From Gracilimonas sp040117685 (lineage in GTDB: Bacteria; Bacteroidota; Rhodothermia; Balneolales; Balneolaceae): DNA of 64,000 nucleotides. The stretch lies in the NCBI RefSeq assembly GCF_040117685.2, contig NZ_JBEDYP020000018.1:133837-197836 (forward strand), in the 5' to 3' direction. This document shows, one piece after another, positions 36,105-44,864 of the stretch (positions are counted from its first letter, which is position 1; each line of letters opens with the position of its first letter). The translations under genes and the position numbers were made by a program. Below the pieces are notes generated by a model. It saw only the letters and a list, made by a program, of their open reading frames with translations. It searched no databases and was not told where the DNA came from.

Positions 36105-37544
36105 ATGCGCATTATTCATTTGAGTGCAGAATGTTATCCCGCTGCCAAGGCCGGCGGACTTGCGGATGTTGTTGGCTCTCTTCCCAAATACCTGAATAAG
36201 CTGGGGCATCATTGCGAAGTAGTGATTCCTAAGTATGACAATCAGTGGATAGGTTCTCAGGATTATGAAACCGTTTTTGAGGGGACTTTCTCCATGGCTG
36301 CTGATCAGGTCAGGTTCTCGGTGCAGAAAATGAAGAAGGATAAACTGGGCTTTCCTTTTTTCGTGATTGATATTCCGGGAAGGTTCGACCGGCCGGGAAT
36401 TTACATTGACCCTTGGTCAGGGCATGGATACTGGGACGAGCTGGAGCGATTTGTGAGTTTCCAGATTGCTGCGCTGGAATGGATGAAAGTCCGGGAGGAA
36501 AAGCCGGAAGTGGTTCATTGCCATGATCATCATACAGGTCTGGTTCCTTTTATGCTTTCGCAGTGTAACCGCTACCGTGAGATGTCGGATATCCCAACGG
36601 TACTCACGGTTCATAATGCCGAGTATCACGGCGAACACGAGCTGGATAACTTTAAGTTATTACCGGCTTTCAATATTGATAATCTGGGTTTGTTAGATTG
36701 GGATGGAAGGCTTAACTCGCTGGCATCCGGTTTGAAATGTGCCTGGCAGATTACTACGGTTTCCAAGAACTATATGAGTGAGCTTGCCGAAGAAAGCAGC
36801 GGGCTGGAATCATTATTTCAGCAAGAGCGGAAAAAATCGACCGGCATTGTGAATGGGATTGACACCGAAGTGTGGGATCCGAATACGGATAAATTGATCG
36901 AATATAACTTCAGCTACCGAAACAGAAAAAAGGGCAAGGCCGAGAATAAGAAACACTTGTGCCGGGAGTTTGGGTTGAATCCAGACCTGCCCACAATCTC
37001 ATTTATAGGCAGGCTGGTTCGTGAAAAAGGAGCCGATTTGCTACCTGATTTGTTTAAGCAGGTGATGTATTCGGATGTGGAAGTAAATTTTGTCTTGTTA
37101 GGCACCGGCGATCCTCAGCTTCATCAGATTTTTGCGAGCATGGAAAGCGATCATGTCGGCTATTTTGATGCCACCCTCGAATACAACGAGAAACTGGCGC
37201 ATCAGATGTATGCCGGCTCCGATTTCATTTTGATGCCGTCGCGGGTAGAACCGTGCGGCTTAAATCAAATGTTTGCTATGCGTTATGGAACGGTACCTAT
37301 TGTTCGTGCGGTTGGAGGATTGAAAGACACCGTTACTGATATTTCGAAGAAGGAAGGATACGGTATCACATTCGATGAATTCAGTCTGGAAGCTGCTTCG
37401 GAAGCGATTGGAAGGGCCGTTAACTTGTATGTTGATTCTTCGCAACATTCGGAGGTTTTGAGCCGCATCATGAAGCTGGACTTTTCATGGAAGCGCTCGG
37501 CTCAGGAATACATGAAAATGTACAAAGCGTTAATCTTAAAATAA
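36105..37544 (+). CDS. glgA: glycogen synthase (ADP-glucose)
   Basis: 479 residues, GT5 family. The N-terminal ADP-glucose loop KAGGLADVVGSLPK (14-27) corresponds to the KxGGL motif, and the C-terminal half has the conserved SRVEPCGLNQMFAMRYGTVP segment. It extends alpha-1,4-glucan chains from ADP-glucose. glgC follows 7 bp downstream, so substrate synthesis and polymerisation are co-expressed. Confidence 0.95.
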   Translation: MRIIHLSAECYPAAKAGGLADVVGSLPKYLNKLGHHCEVVIPKYDNQWIGSQDYETVFEGTFSMAADQVRFSVQKMKKDKLGFPFFVIDIPGRFDRPGIYIDPWSGHGYWDELERFVSFQIAALEWMKVREEKPEVVHCHDHHTGLVPFMLSQCNRYREMSDIPTVLTVHNAEYHGEHELDNFKLLPAFNIDNLGLLDWDGRLNSLASGLKCAWQITTVSKNYMSELAEESSGLESLFQQERKKSTGIVNGIDTEVWDPNTDKLIEYNFSYRNRKKGKAENKKHLCREFGLNPDLPTISFIGRLVREKGADLLPDLFKQVMYSDVEVNFVLLGTGDPQLHQIFASMESDHVGYFDATLEYNEKLAHQMYAGSDFILMPSRVEPCGLNQMFAMRYGTVPIVRAVGGLKDTVTDISKKEGYGITFDEFSLEAASEAIGRAVNLYVDSSQHSEVLSRIMKLDFSWKRSAQEYMKMYKALILK

Positions 37545-37551
37545 GATCTAT

Positions 37552-38826
37552 ATGAAAAGGTCATCAGTTATAGCAGTTATTTTAGGCGGAGGCCGGGGAA
37601 CGCGACTATTTCCCTTAACCGATCAGCGATCCAAGCCTGCGGTACCTGTAGGCGGTAAATACCGTCTTGTTGATATTCCTATCTCTAACTGTCTGAATTC
37701 GGATATTCGCAGAATTTATGTGCTCACCCAATTCAATTCTGCCTCACTGAACCGCCACATCAAAAACACGTACAACTTTGACGCTTTTAGTAGTGGCTTT
37801 GTGGATATCCTGGCCGCCGAACAGACTCCGGATAGTACCGACTGGTTCCAGGGAACGGCGGATGCCGTTCGTCAATCAGTTCACCATATGGAAAACCATG
37901 ACCACGATCATGTTTTGATTCTTTCGGGCGACCAGCTGTACCAGATGGATTACGGAAAAATGCTGCAGCGCCATAAACAGAAAGACGCCGACCTGACCGT
38001 GGCCACTATTCCCGTAAATGCGAGTGATGCCACCGGCTTCGGAATTATGAAAACAAATGCAGATGGGGTGATCGAAGACTTTGTAGAAAAGCCATCTGCC
38101 GATGAACTGGATAAGTGGAAGTCAAAAGTGCCGGAGCCGTATAGAAATGAAGGCAAAGATTACCTGGCTTCGATGGGGATCTATATTTTCAATCGGGAAA
38201 TGCTGAAGAAACTGTTTGAGGATAACCCCGATGCTACCGATTTCGGTAAGGAGCTTATCCCAAAATGTGTGGAAGGAGGGAAGAAGGTAGTCAGTTATGA
38301 ATTTGGCGGGTATTGGACAGATATCGGGACCATTCAGTCTTTCTTTGAGGCAAATTTAGCCCTCGCTGATACGGTGCCCGATTTTAACCTCTATGATAAT
38401 GACAATTTTATTTATACCCGGGCTCGCCTGCTTCCGGCTTCAAAACTGATGGGAACCACACTGGAACACGCATTAATGGCGGAAGGTTGTATTATTGAGG
38501 CCAGCCGCATCGTTCGTTCGGTAGTCGGGATACGATCCCGCATCGGGAAAGGAAGTACGGTAGAGTATTCCATTATAATGGGTAATGACTATTTCCAGGA
38601 TCGGGATGTGATAGAAAATGCCGACCCGGAACAGCCGGCTATGGGAATTGGACGAAGGTGCTACATCAGCAATTGCATCATCGACAAAAATGTGTGTATC
38701 GGTAATGATGTGCGGATTGTTGGAGGAAGTCACCTCGAAGATGGGGACCACGAATACCACTACGTCCGTGACGGCATTGTAATTGTGAAAAAGAACACCG
38801 TAATCCCGGACGGTACTATTATTTAA
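37552..38826 (+). CDS. glgC: glucose-1-phosphate adenylyltransferase
   Basis: 424 residues. Nucleotidyltransferase domain with GGGRGTRLFPLTDQRSKPAVP (ATP loop) and YRLVDIPISNCLNS, then a left-handed beta-helix at the C-terminus (hexapeptide-like repeats from about 330). It makes ADP-glucose, the control point of bacterial glycogen synthesis. The catalytic Asp is in LILSGDQLYQMDY. The operon partner glgA precedes it. Confidence 0.95.
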   Translation: MKRSSVIAVILGGGRGTRLFPLTDQRSKPAVPVGGKYRLVDIPISNCLNSDIRRIYVLTQFNSASLNRHIKNTYNFDAFSSGFVDILAAEQTPDSTDWFQGTADAVRQSVHHMENHDHDHVLILSGDQLYQMDYGKMLQRHKQKDADLTVATIPVNASDATGFGIMKTNADGVIEDFVEKPSADELDKWKSKVPEPYRNEGKDYLASMGIYIFNREMLKKLFEDNPDATDFGKELIPKCVEGGKKVVSYEFGGYWTDIGTIQSFFEANLALADTVPDFNLYDNDNFIYTRARLLPASKLMGTTLEHALMAEGCIIEASRIVRSVVGIRSRIGKGSTVEYSIIMGNDYFQDRDVIENADPEQPAMGIGRRCYISNCIIDKNVCIGNDVRIVGGSHLEDGDHEYHYVRDGIVIVKKNTVIPDGTII

Positions 38827-38835
38827 ACCTGAACT

Positions 38836-39423
38836 TTATTTTTTCAGCAACTTTTGAATACGGTTTATGATGGTCCCGTCTTCAAAATACTTGTAAAGGT
38901 CTTCGCCGGGGCATACCGTTTGATCTGAATAGTCCTTATGCGTGGCAATGGCATCAGTGGAAACATCGTACTCCTGAGCCAGCCAGGCAGATAGATGAGC
39001 TATTGCATCCAGTTGTTTATCGTTAACCTTCTGCACCTCATAATTTCCCAGTACCTGAATCAAGGCATGACCGGTGGGATCATATTCGGTATTGGTATCT
39101 CCCGGATATTTAAGCGGCCGGTTTTCATAAATATTTCCCTCCAGATCGATACTGAAATGATAGGGGATGTCGATCCAGTTTTTGTCGTTCTGGCTGAACC
39201 TTTGGAGGCCTTGTAATTTTTCTTTGGGATCGGCATCCTCCGGCATTTCTACTCCCGCGTGATGAATGGTAATGAACCGGATCTCATGTTCCTCCACTTC
39301 TCCTGAAGGCGGCTTTCCCCCCCAGTCTTCTACCGAAATGATGTCGGGTTTTTCAACCTGAAAACCGGGGATTAACAATGTGAACCAAAAGACTAACGAA
39401 AATAGCAGGGTTAATATCTTCAT
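38836..39423 (-). CDS. secreted PGRP-type N-acetylmuramoyl-L-alanine amidase
   Basis: 195 residues with a signal peptide (LLFSLVFWFTLLIPGFQ). Amidase_2/PGRP domain: zinc ligands are His in ITIHHAG, His in ATHKDYSDQT and Cys in VCPG, and WIDIPYHFSIDLEGNIYENRP is typical of PGRPs. It cleaves the amide between MurNAc and the stem peptide. It converges with glgC with a 9-bp gap. It could serve wall turnover or act on foreign peptidoglycan. Confidence 0.9.
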   Translation of the reverse strand: MKILTLLFSLVFWFTLLIPGFQVEKPDIISVEDWGGKPPSGEVEEHEIRFITIHHAGVEMPEDADPKEKLQGLQRFSQNDKNWIDIPYHFSIDLEGNIYENRPLKYPGDTNTEYDPTGHALIQVLGNYEVQKVNDKQLDAIAHLSAWLAQEYDVSTDAIATHKDYSDQTVCPGEDLYKYFEDGTIINRIQKLLKK

Positions 39424-39493
39424 GAAATTGAATACTTATAATATAGATTGTTTAACCAATAGTTTGATGTGGGAATGTACACACTACGAACCA

Positions 39494-39528
39494 TAAAAAA
39501 AGCCTCCACCCAAAAAGGGAAGAGGCTT
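39494..39528 (-). terminator. terminator of sucD
   Basis: Stem AAGCCTCCACCC / GGGAAGAGGCTT with two internal mismatches and a loop of A; on the minus strand the hairpin ends in a run of T just past the sucD stop. Confidence 0.8.
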
Positions 39529-39552
39529 CAAACTCAAACTGAAAAAGCTGGT

Positions 39553-40428
39553 TTATGCAGTTTCCAGCATTTTCTTCAGCGTAATACCGATTTCAGCCGG
39601 GCTTTCAACCACGGTAATACCTGCTTCAGCCAGGGCTTTCTTTTTCTCCTGAGCGGTTCCTTTACCACCGGAAATAATGGCACCGGCATGTCCCATACGT
39701 CGTCCGGGAGGCGCTGTAGAACCTGCAATAAAGGCCACAACCGGCTTATCGCAATTATCTTTAATCCAGGCTGCAGCTTCTTCTTCAGCTGTTCCGCCAA
39801 TCTCACCGATCAGTACGATGGAGTCAGTATCCGGATCATCGTTCAGCATCTTAACGGCATCAAGGTGCGTGGTTCCAATAACCGGGTCACCGCCAATACC
39901 AATAGCTGTACTTTGTCCGAGACCTTCTTTGGTCAGCTGATCAACAGCTTCGTAAGTAAGCGTACCGGAGCGGGAAATCAATCCAACGTTACCCTGGGTG
40001 AAAATACTGCCCGGCATAATTCCGACTTTAGCCTCACCCGGAGTAATAACACCCGGACAGTTAGGGCCTATTAAAGTAGCACCGTGGCTGTTCACAATTT
40101 GTTTGGCCTCGATCATATCCTTAACCGGGATGCCTTCTGTAATACAAATAATAACTTTGATTCCGGCAAAGGCTGCTTCTGTGATAGCATCTCCAGCAAA
40201 GGCAGGGGGTACAAAAATAATGGAAGTGTTGGCGTCCACTTCATCCACAGCTTCTGCTACAGTATTAAAAACAGGTCGGTCTAAATGGGTTTGGCCGCCT
40301 TTTCCGGGAGTTACACCACCAACAACGTTGGTACCGTATTCAATCATTTGTCCGGCATGGAAGCTACCCTCGCTTCCGGTAAATCCCTGTACAATCAGGC
40401 GGGTATCATTTCCAACTAATACGCTCAT
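39553..40428 (-). CDS. sucD: succinate--CoA ligase, alpha subunit
   Basis: 291 residues from the ATG at 40428 (SVLVGNDTRLIVQGFTG); the frame opens at 40449 but homology starts here, with AAAAAAGAC upstream. CoA-binding domain first, then the ligase domain with NCPGVITPGE and the phosphorylated His in RRMGHAGAII. With SucC it converts succinyl-CoA to succinate and makes ATP or GTP in the TCA cycle. sucC is not adjacent. Confidence 0.96.
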   Translation of the reverse strand: MSVLVGNDTRLIVQGFTGSEGSFHAGQMIEYGTNVVGGVTPGKGGQTHLDRPVFNTVAEAVDEVDANTSIIFVPPAFAGDAITEAAFAGIKVIICITEGIPVKDMIEAKQIVNSHGATLIGPNCPGVITPGEAKVGIMPGSIFTQGNVGLISRSGTLTYEAVDQLTKEGLGQSTAIGIGGDPVIGTTHLDAVKMLNDDPDTDSIVLIGEIGGTAEEEAAAWIKDNCDKPVVAFIAGSTAPPGRRMGHAGAIISGGKGTAQEKKKALAEAGITVVESPAEIGITLKKMLETA

Positions 40429-40553
40429 TTTGTCTTTTTTGAGGTTCAAATTTGGGGTTGGGAATATAGCATCTCTGCCAGCGAATTGAAATGCTTATTT
40501 GTTAAGGAAAGTTTCAGGTTCAGTGATTGTCACATTTAAAAGAGCTAAAAGTT

Positions 40554-40811
40554 CTACCAATCATTGATTTTTGTAGTCAGTGTTTCAATAAATCGTTCAC
40601 CAAAAATAAAACCAAGTATGCCAAAAATGCCGGCAAATATCAGGAAGGGTAGTTCATCATACCAAAGTACAATTGAACGGAACCCCAAAAGCCAAGCGAT
40701 TACTTGTGCAACTATAGCACCAAGAAAAGCGGAGATAATGGTGTGCTTTATTCGTTCAATAAAAGAAGGTGCCAGCCGGTGGTTGTCCTCGTCAATCTTA
40801 ATATCGCTCAT
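40554..40811 (-). CDS. small two-helix membrane protein
   Basis: 85 residues from the ATG at 40811. Polar N-terminus (SDIKIDEDNHR), then two hydrophobic helices (TIISAFLGAIVAQVIAWLL and FLIFAGIFGILGFIFG) and a short charged tail. No family recognised. Upstream of sucD's start by about 130 bp in the same direction, but with its own stop well before; probably an independent gene. Confidence 0.6.
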   Translation of the reverse strand: MSDIKIDEDNHRLAPSFIERIKHTIISAFLGAIVAQVIAWLLGFRSIVLWYDELPFLIFAGIFGILGFIFGERFIETLTTKINDW

Positions 40812-40921
40812 GCAAAACAAATTCTATGGATGTTAATATGAAACAAAATTTCCTGATTCTATGTTGAAAGTTTTAAGTGAGTTAAAGAAACAGGAAAGTT
40901 TAACTAAAAGATATCAAACAA

Positions 40922-41128
40922 ATGAGTTTGAAGAATAAAACGAAAAAAGAATTACAGAACAGAGTAAAAGAACTGGAAGGCATCATTGCAAAGAAAGGGA
41001 TTGGCTCCGATTACCTGTCCAAAGCGGAACGTATTCAGCGGGATGTTAACCTGGCACTGATATTAGGGGGAACAGCCGCTTTAATTGGTGCCACAGCCTG
41101 GGCTCTGCTCAAAAGCACCGATGAATAG
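40922..41128 (+). CDS. small coiled-coil and membrane-helix protein
   Basis: 68 residues. The N-terminal half is a charged, probably coiled helix (KNKTKKELQNRVKELEGII), followed by one membrane helix (LALILGGTAALIGATAWALL). The gene begins just after an A-rich leader. No function recognised. A hairpin with the features of a terminator lies 20 bp after the stop. Confidence 0.6.
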   Translation: MSLKNKTKKELQNRVKELEGIIAKKGIGSDYLSKAERIQRDVNLALILGGTAALIGATAWALLKSTDE

Positions 41129-41147
41129 ATAAACGTTATTTCAACAG

Positions 41148-41180
41148 AGGGGGAAGCATTCTTTAAAAAATGTTTCCCCT
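41148..41180 (+). terminator. probable terminator hairpin
   Basis: Stem GGGGAAGCATT / AATGTTTCCCC with one G:T pair around an A-rich loop; the following T run is weak (TTCGTCTATTTT). Confidence 0.6.
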
Positions 41181-41267
41181 TCGTCTATTTTCTGGATTTT
41201 TCGCAAGCAGATACTATATTCACCTTGCTAAAGTTCTTTACCTGAGTATTAACAAATCAAAGATTCC

Positions 41268-43649
41268 ATGAAACGACTTTCGAGTTTATTTTTGCTATTT
41301 CTAACCACGGCCTTGTTTACAGCACAGGCACAGACTACCCCTGATGGAGAATCTGAGCCTATGTTTGGATTTGCACAGGCAGTTTCGATTTCAAACGGTT
41401 TTGTATTTATTGGTGAACCGTCTAACAATCACCAGCCCGGAGCAGTTTATATTTTCGCGAATTCCGGTGAAGAATGGGCACAGGAAACCATGCTCATGGC
41501 TGATAACGGCATGATTGGTGACGGTTTTGGTTCTTCTGTATCTGCAGATGGTAAGTATGTACTAATTGGCGCACCGTCTATGAATGACGGCCATGGTGCT
41601 GCTTTTGTATTTGAGCAATCTAATTCCGGAAGCTGGACCCAAGCCGGGCAATTCACCCTGCCGGAGGATACCCTTGAAAGCTCTCTGGGATCAAGTGTGG
41701 TATTAAAAGGTGATCATGCTTATGTAGGAGCTCCGGATCATGGAAACGGAGCGGTATTTGTATATCGCCGCGCCAATAACGGCCAGTGGATGGAAGTTGC
41801 CAGCGTGATGAATCCCGATACCGCCGGATCTAATTTTGGATCAAGCCTGGCTGTAGATGGAATGAATTTAGTTGTGGGAGCACCACAACGGGAAGGTGGA
41901 ACCGTTCAAGTATTTAATAACGATGGTTCCGGAAACTGGAACCACACGGCAACGCTCACAAGTAATCAAACCACACAGAGAAGTCAGTTTGGGAATGCTT
42001 TAGCCATTCATGGAGACCAAATCCTGGTTGGTGCACCAAGAAATGCCGGTGCCTCAGGAACGGTATTCGTTTACTGTAACGAAGATGGAGAGTGGAATGA
42101 AAGCGGACGCCTGGTAGCCTTTGACGGTCAGTCGGGATATTTATTTGGCGGGTCTATTACATTTGTGGAATCAGGTGTATGGATTGGAGCTCCGAATGCA
42201 AATGAAGGTCGCGGTACTATTTATCAGTTTGACATGGATGAAAACGGTATGTGGAGCGGAGCTTCCAAAATGGCGATGGCCGATCAGGAAAAAGGAGATT
42301 ATTTCTCAGGTACCCTGGATGTAGATGGTGATGTAGCGGTTGCCGGATTGGTGGGAGCCGATTACGGTGCAGGTTCTGCAGCCATTCTCGAAAGAAATAC
42401 CGAGGGAATGTGGACTACCCAAAACCTGGTAATCGGGAAAGGCGGTACCGTACTGAAGCCGATTACGAACGGACGTATCGACTGTAGCGATGGTAAAGCC
42501 GATCAGTTTGGGTGTAATAATGTAGACCTGATTTCCTTTATGCCAATCAGCGCTATTGGCGGTGAACGGGGTGTTCGCCTTAACGACATGTGGGGCTGGA
42601 CAGACCCGGTGACGGAAAAAGAATATGCCATTGTTGGCCGAAATGAAGGTACTTCGTTTGTAGATATCAGTGACCCTTCGAATCCTATTTACGTTGGTAA
42701 CCTGCCTATGACAGAAGGTGCTCGTGCCAATGTTTGGAGAGATATGAAAGTATATAAAAACCACGTTTACATCGTGGCAGACGGTTCCGGAGAACACGGA
42801 ATGCAGGTGCTCGATATGACGCAATTACGTGAATTTGCCGGAGAGCCGTTACAACTTGAAGAAACCTTCCTGTATGATAATATCCACAGCGCACATAACG
42901 TGGTTATAAATGAAGAATCCGGTTATGCCTTTATTGTAGGAAGCAGCGGCGGTGGACAAACCTGTGGTGGCGGACTGCACATGGTGAATATTCAGGATCC
43001 GGCTAACCCTACTTTTGCAGGGTGTTTTGCAGATCCATCAACCGGACGAAGCGGTACCGGATATTCTCATGATGCACAATGCGTGATTTATGACGGACCC
43101 GATGAAGAGCATAATGGCAGTGAAATCTGTATCGGTGCTAATGAAACAGCCATCAGTATTGCAGATGTATCTGATAAGGAAAACCCGGTGGCACTTTCAA
43201 CCGCTTCTTATCCTGATTACGGTTATGTGCACCAGGGATGGTTGACGGAAGATCATCGCTATTTCTTCCAGAATGATGAGCTGGATGAGCTGATGGGTAA
43301 AGTAGACCAAACACGAACCATCGTTTGGGACGTTTCTGATCTTGATGATCCGCAGTTTGTACGTGAGTATCTCATTGAGAATGCTTCTTCTGATCATAAC
43401 CTGTACATCAAAGACAATATGATGTACCAGTCTAATTACGTGAGTGGATTACAGGTGATTGATGTAACCGACCCTGCCAATCCGCAAAGAGTTGGTCACT
43501 TCGATACGCATCCGTTCACCAAAGACTCTCCCGGATTTTCCGGAACGTGGAGTAATTACCCGTACTTCAAGAGTGGTGTGGTGGTTATGACCAGTGGACG
43601 TGAAGGGTTGTTTATCCTGGAAACCAACCAGCAGGCCATCAACCAGTAG
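41268..43649 (+). CDS. secreted choice-of-anchor B family protein with FG-GAP repeats
   Basis: 793 residues with a signal peptide ending near QAQ (about 22). Residues ~30-380 hold about seven beta-propeller repeats of FG-GAP type (GDGFGSSVSADGKYVLIGAP, FGNALAIHGDQILVGAP). Residues ~395-790 match the choice-of-anchor B (LVIVD-repeat) family: DISDPSNPIYVGNLP, MVNIQDPANPTFAGCF, VIDVTDPANPQRVGHF. No type IX tail is present here, although other members carry one. It is the first of three consecutive secreted propeller genes. Role unknown; surface binding or sensing is plausible. Confidence 0.87.
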   Translation: MKRLSSLFLLFLTTALFTAQAQTTPDGESEPMFGFAQAVSISNGFVFIGEPSNNHQPGAVYIFANSGEEWAQETMLMADNGMIGDGFGSSVSADGKYVLIGAPSMNDGHGAAFVFEQSNSGSWTQAGQFTLPEDTLESSLGSSVVLKGDHAYVGAPDHGNGAVFVYRRANNGQWMEVASVMNPDTAGSNFGSSLAVDGMNLVVGAPQREGGTVQVFNNDGSGNWNHTATLTSNQTTQRSQFGNALAIHGDQILVGAPRNAGASGTVFVYCNEDGEWNESGRLVAFDGQSGYLFGGSITFVESGVWIGAPNANEGRGTIYQFDMDENGMWSGASKMAMADQEKGDYFSGTLDVDGDVAVAGLVGADYGAGSAAILERNTEGMWTTQNLVIGKGGTVLKPITNGRIDCSDGKADQFGCNNVDLISFMPISAIGGERGVRLNDMWGWTDPVTEKEYAIVGRNEGTSFVDISDPSNPIYVGNLPMTEGARANVWRDMKVYKNHVYIVADGSGEHGMQVLDMTQLREFAGEPLQLEETFLYDNIHSAHNVVINEESGYAFIVGSSGGGQTCGGGLHMVNIQDPANPTFAGCFADPSTGRSGTGYSHDAQCVIYDGPDEEHNGSEICIGANETAISIADVSDKENPVALSTASYPDYGYVHQGWLTEDHRYFFQNDELDELMGKVDQTRTIVWDVSDLDDPQFVREYLIENASSDHNLYIKDNMMYQSNYVSGLQVIDVTDPANPQRVGHFDTHPFTKDSPGFSGTWSNYPYFKSGVVVMTSGREGLFILETNQQAINQ

Positions 43650-43667
43650 ACGACAATAAATTTAATC

Positions 43668-43716
43668 AGGCAACTTTATGTACTCTCATCAGAGATCGCA
43701 TGAAGTTGCCTTTTCT
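43668..43716 (+). terminator. hairpin after choice-of-anchor B gene
   Basis: Stem AGGCAACTT / AAGTTGCCT with a long (26-base) loop, followed by TTTCTTTTA. Its right arm overlaps the longest possible start of the next gene, favouring a later ATG for that gene. Confidence 0.6.
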
Positions 43717-43738
43717 TTTATACCCAAACGTTAACGAA

Positions 43739-44830
43739 ATGAGAGTTCGAATGCAGTCAGTGTACAAAGTACTATCGGTAGTGGGATTACTTGCCATTTC
43801 CGTGTTATATGGAACAACCGTAAATGCACAGGAACCTGTGGAAGGGCAGCGCATCTACGTCTGTAACCAGGGAGAAGCAACCCTCTCGGTTATTGATGTG
43901 ACAACCAACGCGCTGGTAGAAACCATTGACCTGCAGGAGCTCGGATTTTCCAAAAACGCCAAGCCTCATCATGCCATCGCTGATGCTGATGGGGAACATT
44001 GGTACGTTACCCTGATTGGCGAAAACAAAGTGCTGAAGTTCAATCGGGATAACGAGCTGGTAGAACATGCCGAGCTGGAAGTACCGGGACTGATGGCCAT
44101 GCACCCAACCGAAGATATTCTATATGTGGGCCGATCGATGAGCGCCGTGAACCCACCTCAAAGCTTTGGAATCGTCAAGCGTGAAGGCATGGAAGTGGAG
44201 GAGGAAGTAGATTTATTCTTTTCCAGGCCTCATGCTCTTGCAACTTCACCGGATGGGAAATTCACCTACATCGCCAGTTTGTCAGCTAACCAAATTCTGG
44301 CAAGAAACAACGAGACTGGTGAAACCGAGCTAACTATGCTGGAAGGGAACAACCACGTATTCGTGAATTTTGCCATTTCACCGGATGGGCAAACCATGGT
44401 GGCCACCGGCCAGGTTTCAGGTAAGCTGCTGGTATTTGATTTGTCAAATCCGTTACTACCGGCAGTAACCGATACTCTTTCGGTCAATGCCATGCCGTGG
44501 CACCCGGTGTATGCCCCTGATGGAAATCGCGTTTATTTCGCAAACAAAGGTGCCAATACGGTTACTGTAGTGGACATGGAGAACAAAACGGTTGAAAAGG
44601 TAATTGAAGGAACCGGTTTAGCACAGCCTCACGGAGCAACACTTTCAGCCGATGGCAAATATTTGTATGTGACGAATAACAATATGGATGGCACCTATAA
44701 TCCCGAAGGAAAATCCGGGAAAAGTGGACTGACCGGAACGGTCGTCATCATCAATACAGAAACGCTGACTATTGAAAAAGTTATAGAAACAGGTATGAAT
44801 TCAACCGGAATTGGGACCAGTAACTGGTAA
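43739..44830 (+). CDS. secreted YVTN/YncE-type beta-propeller protein
   Basis: About 363 residues from the ATG at 43739 (an ATG at 43751 is also possible; a start at 43700 would lie inside a hairpin). Signal peptide ends near VNAQ. The body is a seven-bladed propeller of YVTN/SMP-30-like repeats (YVCNQGEATLSVIDVTTNALVET, SPDGKFTYIASLSANQILA, SADGKYLYVTNNN). Relatives bind metals, ligands or other proteins. It overlaps no neighbour and is followed after 34 bp by a VCBS-repeat lipoprotein, with which it is probably co-transcribed. Confidence 0.87.
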   Translation: MRVRMQSVYKVLSVVGLLAISVLYGTTVNAQEPVEGQRIYVCNQGEATLSVIDVTTNALVETIDLQELGFSKNAKPHHAIADADGEHWYVTLIGENKVLKFNRDNELVEHAELEVPGLMAMHPTEDILYVGRSMSAVNPPQSFGIVKREGMEVEEEVDLFFSRPHALATSPDGKFTYIASLSANQILARNNETGETELTMLEGNNHVFVNFAISPDGQTMVATGQVSGKLLVFDLSNPLLPAVTDTLSVNAMPWHPVYAPDGNRVYFANKGANTVTVVDMENKTVEKVIEGTGLAQPHGATLSADGKYLYVTNNNMDGTYNPEGKSGKSGLTGTVVIINTETLTIEKVIETGMNSTGIGTSNW

Positions 44831-44864
44831 TTCATTCAATTCAAACCACCGATTAAAACTATTT

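Noticed and set aside
39469..40489. Long plus-strand ORFs opposite sucD
   Set aside because: Antisense shadows of a strongly conserved gene.
43700..43738. Longest start of the YVTN-type gene
   Set aside because: It lies in the right arm of a hairpin terminator and puts 13 unlikely residues before the signal peptide.
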